A stretch of DNA of 64,000 nucleotides, from contig NZ_CP150355.1 of NCBI RefSeq assembly GCF_051521495.1, positions 4,960,001-5,024,000 on the forward strand. The letters run 5' to 3'. Numbering within the stretch: the stretch's first letter is position 1; each line of letters starts with the position of its first letter. Below are positions 1 to 7,700 of the stretch, one piece after another. The notes under the pieces were generated by a model. That model worked only from the letters and a program-made list of their open reading frames with translations. It did not search any database and was not told the DNA's origin. This DNA is from Sorangium sp051521495 (lineage in GTDB: Bacteria > Myxococcota_A > Polyangia > Polyangiales > Polyangiaceae). A program made the position numbers and the translations under genes.

Positions 1-2259
1 CAGCCCCGCCATCCACGAGACGCCGACGAGCAGCGCGCCGAGCACCGCGAACGCCGGGCGGCCGCCGCGGAACGCGACGAGCACGACGAGGATCGTCGCG
101 GCCAGCGAGAACAGCACCGCCGGCGGCACGTCGTCGATGACCGCCGTCCACATGTCCGCGTAGATGACCGCGCGCCCCGAGCCGCGCACGACGCTGCCGT
201 CGGGGAGCCGCGTCTCGCGGTACGCGTCCGCCCACCGGAAGAGGTAGTGCGCGTCGTGCACGCTCTCGGGCGTGGTCGGGCTGATGTACACGATGCGCCC
301 GCGCGTCCCGTCGGTCTCGGTGAACGCGCGCGCCACCCCCGCCGGCAGATCCTCGATCCCGAACGGCGCGAGATCGTCCGGCGGGATCACCGCCTCGATG
401 CGGCGCCAGTTCTCGTCGCCCACGAGGCCGCGCTTCCGCGCCTTGACCACGCGCTCCTTGATCTCCTGGAGCAGCGGGATCTTCGCCGCCTGATCCTTCG
501 CGACCAGATCCTGGAGCGCGTAGATCTCCTTGAACGGCTTCTCGCCCGCGGGCGCCGCGTCGCGCCGCGCATAGAGCGCCGCGCGGAGCGGCTCGACCTG
601 CTCGGGCCGGTCCACGAGGATCGCCATGCCGTCGGCGCCGACGTAGCCCGTGATCTCCTCGGCGAGCGAGCTCAGGCGGATCTGCGCCGCGCGGGCCCCC
701 TCGTCGTTGCGGAGGTTCTGGAGATCGTACTCCATCGGATCGGCGCGCACATAGCTCACGGTGGCGACGAGGCCGGCCGCGGCCAGGGCGAGGCCCGCGA
801 GCGTGAGCCCGATCGGGCTCCGCGCCGCGAGCCGCGCGAACGGCACGCCGAACGCGACGCCGCCCTGGGCGCGCCGCCGCAGCCTGCCGAGGAGACCCGG
901 CGACTTCTGCTCGAGGGGGACGAGGCGGTCCATCACCGCGAGGACGCTCGGCAGCGCGACGAACGTGGCGACCCAGCAGAGCACCATGCCGGCGCTGCCG
1001 ATGAGGCCGAAGTCGTGGAACCCGCGGAACTCGGTGACGAGCAGCGAGCCGTACGAGGCCGCGGCCGCGCAGCCGGCCGTGAGCGTGGGCAGCCACGTCT
1101 CGCGGTGGGCGACGCGCACGCCCTCGAGCAGGCTCGCGCCGCCGCGGCGCGCCTCGAGGTAGCGCGCCATGTAGATGATCCCGAAGTTGATCCCGTTGCC
1201 GGCGACGATCGAGAAGAGGAAGCCCGTCGCCATGTTGAGGTGGCCGATCGCGAGCTGCGTGACGCCGAACGTCCAGGCGACGCCGATGCTGATGGTGATC
1301 AGCATGGCGATGAGCGTGCGCAGGCGCAGGTAGTAGAGGAACACGACCGCGGCGATGAGGACCGCGCCCGCGACGCCGACGTCGGTCAGGTCCTCGTTGA
1401 TCGCCGCGTACTCGGCGATCCCTGTCTGCAGATCGCCGGCGAGGCCGTAGGTGATCCCCGCGTCGAACGAGGCGGGGCGCACGCGCTCGACGACCTCGCG
1501 CACGCGCCGGATCGCCTCGGAGCCGGCGGCGAAATCGCTCGCTATCACCTTCGAGCGGATGGCGACGACGACGGTCTTGCCGTCCTTCGACTGGTAATAG
1601 CCGTCGGGGTACCGCCCCGTGTCGATCCCGCCGAGGCCGAGGCTCTGCTCGATCGAGCTGGCGCTCACCTCGGGGGGCGGCTCGTCGTCGTCGAGCAGCG
1701 CGCCCGTCGCCTTGTTGACCTCGTAGGCGTAGCGCGCCTCGATGTCGTCCCGGAGCTTCGTGAGCTTGTCGCGGTCGACGTAGAGCCCGGCGCGCGGCGC
1801 GAGGAAGCGGTAGGCCTCGTGCACGCCGTCCTCGACGCTGCCGACCCACGGCGGGCCGATCCGCTCGATCTCCGGGACGAGCGCGTCCGCGGCCCGCTGG
1901 AGCGCGGCCGTGGGCGTGCCCTCGCCGCCCTGGAGCACGACGAACAGCGTGGACACGCCGGCCGTCTTGGCGGCGACCCGGTCGAGCTCCTGCACGCTGG
2001 GCCGCGACGCTGGCAGCAGCGACTCGAACCCGGTCAGCACATGGAGCCGCGTCGCCAGGAAGAGGGCGATGACGGTGAGGATCCCGGTCGCGAGCAGCGG
2101 CACCGCAGGCCGCTTCACCTGGAGCTCGGCCAGGCGCGACGCGAGCCCGCCGCCGCGCGACGAGGGCGGGGCCGGCGGCGCGCCGCGGGGAGACGGGGGC
2201 TGGGAGGAGGAGTCCGGCGGATGAGGCGCCGTGGGCTGGGGCATCTGCGAAGAGGGCAT
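1..2259 (-). CDS. MMPL/RND-family membrane exporter (3' end beyond the window)
   Basis: The minus-strand frame is open for 753 codons and runs off the left edge, so the C-terminus is missing. ATG at 2259 is chosen; a second in-frame ATG lies at 2244. After a Pro-rich cytoplasmic N-terminus comes one membrane segment (about residues 48-70) and a large extracytoplasmic loop (about 70-285). A cluster of membrane helices follows (about 288-440), including the segment FSIVAGNGINFGIIYMARYL. A second-half helix lies at about 481-505, then another loop, and the next helices start near 716. This two-fold layout is the MMPL/HpnN type of RND transporter, which moves lipids or hydrophobic compounds using proton-motive force. 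The substrate cannot be told from sequence. The gene stands alone, with no adaptor or outer-membrane partner visible. Confidence 0.85.
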   Translation of the reverse strand, partial: MPSSQMPQPTAPHPPDSSSQPPSPRGAPPAPPSSRGGGLASRLAELQVKRPAVPLLATGILTVIALFLATRLHVLTGFESLLPASRPSVQELDRVAAKTAGVSTLFVVLQGGEGTPTAALQRAADALVPEIERIGPPWVGSVEDGVHEAYRFLAPRAGLYVDRDKLTKLRDDIEARYAYEVNKATGALLDDDEPPPEVSASSIEQSLGLGGIDTGRYPDGYYQSKDGKTVVVAIRSKVIASDFAAGSEAIRRVREVVERVRPASFDAGITYGLAGDLQTGIAEYAAINEDLTDVGVAGAVLIAAVVFLYYLRLRTLIAMLITISIGVAWTFGVTQLAIGHLNMATGFLFSIVAGNGINFGIIYMARYLEARRGGASLLEGVRVAHRETWLPTLTAGCAAAASYGSLLVTEFRGFHDFGLIGSAGMVLCWVATFVALPSVLAVMDRLVPLEQKSPGLLGRLRRRAQGGVAFGVPFARLAARSPIGLTLAGLALAAAGLVATVSYVRADPMEYDLQNLRNDEGARAAQIRLSSLAEEITGYVGADGMAILVDRPEQVEPLRAALYARRDAAPAGEKPFKEIYALQDLVAKDQAAKIPLLQEIKERVVKARKRGLVGDENWRRIEAVIPPDDLAPFGIEDLPAGVARAFTETDGTRGRIVYISPTTPESVHDAHYLFRWADAYRETRLPDGSVVRGSGRAVIYADMWTAVIDDVPPAVLFSLAATILVVLVAFRGGRPAFAVLGALLVGVSWMAGL

Positions 2260-2604
2260 AGGACGAGTTCTGGGGATCCGGCTCGGTGAGCGCGGTGGTG
2301 GACCGCGTTCTTAGGGAACGGCTCGCCCGGAGAACAGCGGAGCTCGCACGGCGCTATGCCGAGGTGCAGCCGAGGGGACGAAGCTGCGGTGGCGCCGACC
2401 ATGATGCGGTGTCCGGGATGTGCAACGAAGATCTGTGCCGCCGCCTCGACGATCCCGGAATTTCCGGGGTCGAGCTCGCCCGCGCGTCGGGCGTAAAGGC
2501 GCGAATTCCCGCAAGCTTGCGGCCGAGAGGGGGTGGAGGGAATCCGCCCACCTGCCGGAATGATGGGACGGTCAAGGCGTCATAAGACCCCAAGATTTTT
2601 GGGT

Positions 2605-2640
2605 TTTTCTTGGCGTCCTTGGCGCGCTTGGCGGTTCAAC
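2605..2640. repeat. CCAAGG-type short repeat block (copy 1)
   Basis: The block reads as serial CTTGGCG(T/C) words (CTTGGCGTCCTTGGCG, then CGCTTGGCGGTTC). The same words recur inverted and direct at 2914-2982. A short stem just before it (CCCAA/TTGGG, followed by a T run, 2588-2608) could act as a weak terminator on the plus strand. Confidence 0.55.
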
Positions 2641-2913
2641 GGACCGCACCTTCGGCCAAGGTACCCACCACCCGGCCGCGCGATCGTGCATCTGGCTCCA
2701 TCAGGGACGGAAGAGCAGAGGGCAGAGGGCGGGAAGGAAGAGAAGAGCAGAGAACGAGACGCGGGACGCGGCGGCGCGAGGAGAGATCAAGAGATCTCTC
2801 TTCTGGCGTTCGTGCCCTCGCGGCGCTCTCCGGTTCCGGCGTCTCGCTGGACGGGACCCTTCGCCGGTCCAGCGCCCCTCGCCGCCCAGAGCATCGATCA
2901 CGGAGAAGACTGC

Positions 2914-2982
2914 CGCCAAGGCGCCAGAAGACGCCAAGAAAACCACAAAAATGGTGGCGCCCTTGGCGTCCTTGGCGGTTCG
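2914..2982. repeat. CCAAGG-type inverted repeat block (copy 2)
   Basis: The left half carries CGCCAAGGCGCC and ACGCCAAG. After an A-rich spacer the right half carries GGCGCCCTTGGCGTCCTTGG and CGGTTCGAATTC, roughly the reverse complement. It resembles copy 1 at 2605-2640, so the element occurs twice within 400 bases. Its function is unknown; dispersed intergenic repeats of this look are a plausible class. Confidence 0.55.
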
Positions 2983-3023
2983 AATTCCTGCTGTTCGCTC
3001 GCGGTTTCAGCCCGTTTGTCGCT

Positions 3024-3158
3024 CTAGTACTGCAGCCGCACGTCGGTGAGCGCCGAACGAGCTGGGCTTCACCAGTGTGCGGACGAGCCATGCGTCACGA
3101 TCGTCCGCCCGCTCATCAAAATCCGCGGAGATTCCGCGACGTGCGGCTGTCGTACTAG
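3024..3158. mobile_element. MITE-like element, 135 bp, with 22-bp terminal inverted repeats
   Basis: The left end, 3024-3045 (CTAGTACTGCAGCCGCACGT plus CG), and the reverse complement of 3137-3158 (CTAGTACGACAGCCGCACGT plus CG) agree at 20 of 22 positions. Both ends carry CTAG/TA at the border, as expected for insertion at a TA-type target (IS630/Tc1-like). The interior is too short for a transposase, and I see no intact reading frame. The right terminal repeat contains the TAG stop codon (3155-3157, minus strand) of the neighbouring lipoprotein gene. The mobile nature is inferred from the inverted-repeat structure alone. Confidence 0.55.
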
Positions 3159-3907
3159 GTGCCCTGCGCGGGCTTGCCAGCGTCGCCGCCCCCGGTGCGG
3201 GCGGGCTTCGGCGCGCCCCCCGTTCCCCCGTCGCGCGGGGCTCCGGCGTCCCGGGGCGCTCCGGCGTCCACCGGGGCGGCCGCTGCGCCGGAGGCGCCCG
3301 CGTCGATAGCGGCTGCGTCAGGGGCGCCCCCGTCGGCGGAGGCCGCCGGCTCGGCGGAGGCGGGCGCAGCGGTGGCCGCCGGCTCGGCGCCCGCGCCGGG
3401 GGACGGGGGCGAGCCGGCCGGAGGGAGCTCGCTCTCCCAGCACACCGCCTTCGGCGGCGCCGCGAACTGGACCGTGCGCGACGCGGGATCGCCCTTCCGG
3501 GTCACGAGCTTGTCGGTCTTGTACACGGTCGCGTTGCCGCACACGTACTCGGCGGTGTCCCTCTTCTCGCGCGCCACCACGTGCGTCCGGGGCGCGCGCT
3601 CGTTCTCGCACTGGGCCCACTCGAGGTCGTACTCGGCGTCCTCGTCGGAGAGGAGGATGCGGCTCACCGGATCGTCCTTCGACCGGCGCCCGGTGAGCGT
3701 CGTCCGGGTGATCGGTTTCTTGCCCTCGCGCACCGTCAGCGTGACCGGGAAGCGAAGGCCCCCGCGCATGTGCGCGTGCGTCGCGCCGATCTCGAAATCG
3801 GGGCAGATCGGCTCCCCCTCGATGGGGGACGGGGTGGGCGGGCCGCCGCACGCGGCGCTGGCGAGGAAGAGGAGGGCGAGAGCTCGGGCTCCGGGACGGA
3901 GGTTCAC
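3155..3907 (-). CDS. Lipoprotein of unknown function with Ala/Asp-rich tail
   Basis: GTG at 3907 gives a classical lipoprotein signal (MNLRPGARALALLFLASAAC, lipidated Cys20). The frame also permits an upstream TTG at 3943 overlapping the stop of the EVE-domain gene. The mature part (about 21-160) is a compact domain with Cys and His residues (for example GATHAHM and YVCGNATVYKTDK) that matches no family I recognise. The remaining ~90 residues are low-complexity Ala/Gly/Asp/Pro with DAGAP-type repeats, probably a flexible envelope linker. The stop codon falls inside the terminal repeat of the MITE-like element, so the original C-terminus may have been different. It lies directly downstream of the EVE-domain gene on the same strand. 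Confidence 0.7.
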   Translation of the reverse strand: MNLRPGARALALLFLASAACGGPPTPSPIEGEPICPDFEIGATHAHMRGGLRFPVTLTVREGKKPITRTTLTGRRSKDDPVSRILLSDEDAEYDLEWAQCENERAPRTHVVAREKRDTAEYVCGNATVYKTDKLVTRKGDPASRTVQFAAPPKAVCWESELPPAGSPPSPGAGAEPAATAAPASAEPAASADGGAPDAAAIDAGASGAAAAPVDAGAPRDAGAPRDGGTGGAPKPARTGGGDAGKPAQGT

Positions 3908-3939
3908 GCGGGGATTAGTCGTTTCCCCGGGTCCGCGCG

Positions 3940-4365
3940 TCAAGCGATCTTGGTCTTGCCCAGCTTCAGCACCCGATCGAAGTGCTCCTTCGAGACGGGC
4001 ACCACGCTGAGCCGTGATCGCTTCAAGAGCGAGATCTCGGCCAGCGCCTCGTCGCCGCGGATCGTGTCAAGGCTCACCTGCACCTTGAACGGCGCGACCG
4101 GCTCGATGTCCACCACGCTCCAGTCCTCGTCCACGTCGGCCGTCGGATCCGGGTACGCTTCGCGCTTGACGCGCGCCACGCCCGCGACCGCCTTTCCCTC
4201 GCTCGAGTGGTAGAAGAGCACGAGATCCCCCTGCTTCATGGCCCGCATGTTGTTGCGGGCCTCGAAGTTCCGGACGCCGTCCCACATCGTCTGGCCGTCG
4301 CGCACGAGCTGCGCGAACGAATATTTTTGAGGCTCGCTCTTCATCAGCCAGTAACGGCGAGACAT
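3940..4365 (-). CDS. EVE-domain protein (PUA-like fold)
   Basis: 141 residues from ATG at 4365. Family signatures are clear: RYWLMKSEP at the start, WDGVRNFEARNNMR, then GDLVLFYHSS, GVARVKREAYPDP and a C-terminal LKRSRLSVVPV. EVE domains belong to the PUA/YTH-like superfamily and are thought to bind modified nucleic-acid bases (known of the family). The protein is single-domain and of usual family length. A longer upstream in-frame extension (to 4419) exists but adds no conserved sequence. The partner is unknown; it precedes a lipoprotein gene without obvious functional link. Confidence 0.9.
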   Translation of the reverse strand: MSRRYWLMKSEPQKYSFAQLVRDGQTMWDGVRNFEARNNMRAMKQGDLVLFYHSSEGKAVAGVARVKREAYPDPTADVDEDWSVVDIEPVAPFKVQVSLDTIRGDEALAEISLLKRSRLSVVPVSKEHFDRVLKLGKTKIA

Positions 4366-4468
4366 GCACGATCTCCAGGGCAGGCACGAGGGTGGCGCCG
4401 GCCTCGCCGTCGCTCCCATCCTCGACGGACAGCCCGTCGATTTGACCGGCTACCCTAGCACCGCCCGT

Positions 4469-5197
4469 TCAGTCGGTGATCACGATCTTGGCGCCGTCCG
4501 GCGTTCGCCGCGCGATCTCGTCCATCTCGTCGTCATCGAGGGCGATGCAGCCGAGCGTCCAGTCGCTCGCCTTGTGCACGCCGGCGAGCTGCGCGCTACC
4601 GACGCCGTGGATGCCGATGCCGTGCCCGACGCCGCGGCCCGGCGGGACCTCGCCGCGCCGCTTGAGCTCGGCGAAGCGCGCTCGGTCTTCGTCGTTCGGG
4701 TAGCTGACGATCAGGAACCGATGAAACAGGCCGTCGATGCGGCCGGCGACGCGGTACGTGCCGACGGGGGTCCGCCTGTCGCCCTCGTAGCGCTTCGGCC
4801 CCGCCCCGCCCGGCCCGAGGGCCACCCGGTAGGACCGGACGATCTCGCCGCCCGCGACGAGATCGAGCGTGTGCTCGCTCTTGTCGATCCGGATCTCGGT
4901 GACCGGCGGCAAGACTGACGGCAAGACCGGCGGCCCATGAGCGGCCCCCGTCGCGCGCCGCGCGGCCACGGCGGCGTCCCGGACGCGCGGCGTGGCCGCG
5001 CCGGATGCGCCCGATGATGCGCCCGGCGCGGGCGCGGCGGACGGCGTCGGCTGGGGCACGGGAGCGGCGGGCGGCGTTCGATCGGGCGGCGCCGCGCGAG
5101 GGGCGCCGCCCGATCCGGCGGTCAGGAAGGGGGCGGTGTGGGCGAGGGACGCGGCGAGCAACGCCGCGGCGAGGGCGGCAGGGGGCCTGAGGACCAT
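4469..5197 (-). CDS. L,D-transpeptidase (YkuD domain), exported
   Basis: 242 residues from ATG at 5197. A hydrophobic N-terminal segment (MVLRPPAALAAALLAASLAH) looks like a signal peptide or anchor. It is followed by an Ala/Pro-rich linker to about residue 95 and a YkuD catalytic domain to the end. The domain shows IRIDKSEHTLDLV, the substrate-loop region RRTPVGTYRV, HGIGIHGVG and the nucleophile motif DWTLGCIAL, with Cys in TLGC. In the common version the motif is SxGCxR; here the final Arg is Ala, as in an ErfK-like subgroup. Such enzymes form 3-3 cross-links in peptidoglycan or attach lipoproteins to it. The gene is divergent from the sigma-like gene across 105 bases. Confidence 0.88.
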   Translation of the reverse strand: MVLRPPAALAAALLAASLAHTAPFLTAGSGGAPRAAPPDRTPPAAPVPQPTPSAAPAPGASSGASGAATPRVRDAAVAARRATGAAHGPPVLPSVLPPVTEIRIDKSEHTLDLVAGGEIVRSYRVALGPGGAGPKRYEGDRRTPVGTYRVAGRIDGLFHRFLIVSYPNDEDRARFAELKRRGEVPPGRGVGHGIGIHGVGSAQLAGVHKASDWTLGCIALDDDEMDEIARRTPDGAKIVITD

Positions 5198-5302
5198 GCC
5201 CGACCGTCGGGGCCGCGCGGCAGAGTGTGACGCCAGGACGAGGTCTGCAGTAGTCTCGATCGGGCGCGTCACACTCCGCGGCCGCGGCGCGATGCAGGGT
5301 CG

Positions 5303-6388
5303 ATGAGCACGCCGATGACCACCGAGGACCGCACCCCCGCGACGAACCCCCTGGCAGAGCCAGGGATCCGCCGAGCCCTCGAGGAGTTCGTGCGGCGGCG
5401 CGTCCCGAGCGGCGAGGTGGACGACGTGGTGCAGACCGTCCTCTGCGACGCCCTGGCGGCGCCCGGGCGCCCGGCCGACCCGACGGAGCTCCGGCGCTGG
5501 CTCCTCGGGATCGCGCGCCACAAGGTGGCCGACCACCACCGGCGCTCGGCGCGGGAGGCCGCGACCGAGCTGCCCGACCTGCCGGTCGGCCCGCCGCCCG
5601 TCGAGGCGCGCGAGCTGGCGCGCTGGGCGGAAGAGCAGGCCTCCGCGAGCCGCGACGCCCGGCAGACGCTGTCGTGGATGGCCCGTGAAGGGGAAGGCGA
5701 GAAGCTCGAGAGCATCGCCGCCGAGGAGCAGGTGCCCGCCGCACGGGTCCGGCAGCGCGTGTCGCGGATGCGGCGCTGGATGCGGGAGCGCTGGCTGGCG
5801 GAGCTCGCCGCGGTCGCGGCGCTGGCCCTCCTCGCGATCGTCGTCGCCCGGCTCCTGCGGTCGACGAGCGACCCGCCGGTGGTCGCGCCGCTGCCCGAGC
5901 CGCAGCCGAGCGCGCCGCCCGACGGGCCGCCTTCTCCGCTCGACGCGCTGGACCGCGCGCGATCGCTCCGGGCCGAGGCGCTGCGCGCCTGCGATGAGGC
6001 GGCCTTCCGCCGGTGCCTGGACCAGCTCGACGAGGCGGACCGGCTCGACCCCGCGGGCCGCGACGCGCCGGAGGTCGCCGCGGCCCGCGAGCGCGCGCTC
6101 GAGGCGCTCCGCGCGCCCACGGACAAGCCCCCGGCGCCGGCGCCCGACAAGACAACACCCGACAAGACGACGCCCAACAAGACGACGCCCAACAAGACGA
6201 CGCCCGACAAGGTCGAGACCAACTCGCGCCCTGCGCCGAAGCCCCGCCCCAAGGTGGCGCCGCCGTCCGCACAGAAGCCTACATCGTCGGTGCCCGCAGA
6301 GCAGATGGTCAAATCGAGCAAGGCGGCGCCGAAATCGAAGGTGATGGACGGGCTCGGCGACATCGATTTCTCGAAGGAGAATCGCTAG
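5303..6388 (+). CDS. Sigma-70-like (ECF-type) protein with transmembrane segment and repeat-bearing tail
   Basis: 361 residues. Residues ~19-85 look like sigma region 2 (DDVVQTVLCDAL, LRRWLLGIARHKVADHHRR). Residues ~119-163 resemble region 4 (ESIAAEEQVPAARVRQRVSRM, a helix-turn-helix pattern). A single membrane segment follows immediately (about 164-185, LAELAAVAALALLAIVVARLL). The ~175-residue C-terminal part would be extracytoplasmic. It contains an Ala-rich helical stretch with RACDEAAFRRCLDQLDEADRLDP (TPR-like), then tandem PDKTT/PNKTT repeats and a Lys-rich end. Fusing a sigma-like module to a membrane anchor suggests an envelope-linked regulator without a separate anti-sigma factor (inference). 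The L,D-transpeptidase lies divergently and may be a target. Confidence 0.75.
   Translation: MSTPMTTEDRTPATNPLAEPGIRRALEEFVRRRVPSGEVDDVVQTVLCDALAAPGRPADPTELRRWLLGIARHKVADHHRRSAREAATELPDLPVGPPPVEARELARWAEEQASASRDARQTLSWMAREGEGEKLESIAAEEQVPAARVRQRVSRMRRWMRERWLAELAAVAALALLAIVVARLLRSTSDPPVVAPLPEPQPSAPPDGPPSPLDALDRARSLRAEALRACDEAAFRRCLDQLDEADRLDPAGRDAPEVAAARERALEALRAPTDKPPAPAPDKTTPDKTTPNKTTPNKTTPDKVETNSRPAPKPRPKVAPPSAQKPTSSVPAEQMVKSSKAAPKSKVMDGLGDIDFSKENR
6145..6212 (+). repeat. 15-bp tandem repeat inside the sigma-like gene
   Basis: About four and a half units of a 15-base word (CCCAACAAGACGACG and close variants) encode repeating PDKTT/PNKTT. In-frame repeats of this kind change copy number easily and would alter the length of the extracytoplasmic tail without breaking the frame. 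Confidence 0.7.
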
Positions 6389-6583
6389 CTCCGCGCGCCG
6401 AGCCCGGGCGGGGCCGGGCCGATCTCGGCGGCTCACCGTCGCCTACCGAGCGGGGTCGACGCGCTGCCGAGGGAGGGAGAGCGGGGCGCCGCCGTGCGAT
6501 TAAATCTCGCAGTTTCCGCCGTAGTCGTCTAAACACGCTGGCGCTCGGCGCCATGAACGACGCCAAGGAGAGGAGCCCAGGAG

Positions 6584-7642
6584 ATGCGAACGACGAGATG
6601 GCTTGGAATGGCATTCGCAGTGTCCCTGCTCGCGGCGAGCGCCGGCTGCGCGGTAGAGCCCCAGCAGCAGACCGCGAAGGCACCGGCGCCGCCGCCTGCC
6701 CCGCCGCCGCCTGCGCCGCCTGCGCCGCCCCCTGACGCGGACGCGGACGGGGTGCTCGACGACGGCGCCGACAAGTGCGTCGCAGAGAAAGAGGACGGCC
6801 TGCCGCCCGACCCCAAGGACGGCTGCAAGTCGACCGACCCGGATGGGGACGGCTTCGTGGCCGATGCCGACAAGTGCCCGACCGAGGCCGAGGTCAAGAA
6901 CAACTACAAGGACGACGACGGTTGTCCGGACGTCCCGCCGGTCGTCGTCGCCAACAACGAGGTGAAGCTCAACGAGAAGATCGCCTTTGCCGCCGGCAAG
7001 GCCGATATCGAGCCCGCCTCGCAGCCGCTCCTCGCGAACATCGCCCAGGTCCTCAAGGACCATCCGCAGATCCAGTTCGTCGAGGTCGCGGCCTACTCCG
7101 AGAAGCTCGCCAACGACGCCGCCGCCGTGACGCTCACGAAGAAGCGCGCCGAGGCGGTGGTGAAGGCGCTCACCGCGGCCGGCGTCGAGAAGAACCGGGT
7201 GAGGGCCGCCGGCTACGGGTCGCACTGCGCGACCGATCCGGGCGAGACCGAGGAGGCGAAGGAGAAGAACCGCCGGGTCGAGATCAAGATCATGCGGCTC
7301 GACGGCAAGGACACCGGGGTCGAGCTCGCCTGCGCCGCGGCCGCCACCAAGGGCCTCAAGCCGGCCGGCGTGCCCGCCACCGCGCCGAAGGGCGCCCCGG
7401 TCCCGAAGGCGGCCTCCGACGCGAAGCCGGCGGACCCGAAGGCCGCGGCGGCCAAGCCCGCGGAGAAGCCTGCCGCCGCACCGGCGCCCGCCGCCGCACC
7501 GGCGCCCGCCGCCGCGCAGCCCGCCGCGGCCAAGCCCGCCGCGCCTGCAGCCGCCGCGGCCAAGCCCGCGGACACGAAGCCCGCCGCGGCCAAGCCCGCG
7601 GACACGAAGCCCGCCGAGACGAAGCCCGCCAGCGTGAAGTAG
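6584..7642 (+). CDS. OmpA-family lipoprotein with TSP3-type calcium repeats
   Basis: 352 residues; two Shine-Dalgarno-like words (AAGGAG, AGGAG) precede ATG 6584. The lipoprotein signal ends in AASAGC (Cys22). A Pro/Ala linker leads to thrombospondin-type-3 repeats rich in DxDxDG (DADADGVLDDG, DPDGDGFVADADKCP, KDDDGCPD), which bind calcium in this family. An OmpA-like peptidoglycan-binding domain follows (about 130-245: KIAFAAGKADI, ending NRRVEIKI). The last ~100 residues are Ala/Pro/Lys repeats (AAAKPADTKP) and unusual for the family; they may interact with wall or polysaccharide. Likely role: linking the outer membrane to peptidoglycan. It is convergent with the giant lipoprotein gene. Confidence 0.88.
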   Translation: MRTTRWLGMAFAVSLLAASAGCAVEPQQQTAKAPAPPPAPPPPAPPAPPPDADADGVLDDGADKCVAEKEDGLPPDPKDGCKSTDPDGDGFVADADKCPTEAEVKNNYKDDDGCPDVPPVVVANNEVKLNEKIAFAAGKADIEPASQPLLANIAQVLKDHPQIQFVEVAAYSEKLANDAAAVTLTKKRAEAVVKALTAAGVEKNRVRAAGYGSHCATDPGETEEAKEKNRRVEIKIMRLDGKDTGVELACAAAATKGLKPAGVPATAPKGAPVPKAASDAKPADPKAAAAKPAEKPAAAPAPAAAPAPAAAQPAAAKPAAPAAAAAKPADTKPAAAKPADTKPAETKPASVK

Positions 7643-7660
7643 GCGCGCGGCGCCGCACGA

Positions 7661-7700
7661 GCGGACAGGCCAGCGAGCCCAGGCTAGCGGGCCTGTCCGC
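7661..7700. terminator. Stem-loop between convergent genes
   Basis: Perfect 11-bp inverted repeat GCGGACAGGCC/GGCCTGTCCGC separated by 18 bases. It sits exactly where two convergent genes end; the right arm overlaps the last codons of the minus-strand gene. There is no U run, so a bidirectional transcription-ending role is an inference. Confidence 0.45.

Larger units (their letters stand above)
2260..3154. other. Gene-poor intergenic region with repeats
   Basis: I see no credible gene in these ~895 bases; the short open frames lack typical codon bias and overlap one another. The stretch holds a 14-bp perfect palindrome (2509-2522, centre AAGCTT), CCAAGG-type repeat blocks (2605-2640 and 2914-2982), a purine-rich tract (about 2706-2765) and, at its right end, a MITE-like element. 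The upstream promoter of the exporter gene should lie near 2260-2400 on the minus strand, but I cannot point to clear -35/-10 boxes. Confidence 0.6.

Noticed and set aside
247..2289. Open plus-strand frame of 680 codons
   Set aside because: Antisense to the clear membrane exporter on the minus strand; no hydrophobic or conserved features.
2974..2990. GGTTCGAATTC resembling a tRNA T-loop
   Set aside because: No acceptor stem, anticodon arm or CCA context; it belongs to the CCAAGG-type repeat block.
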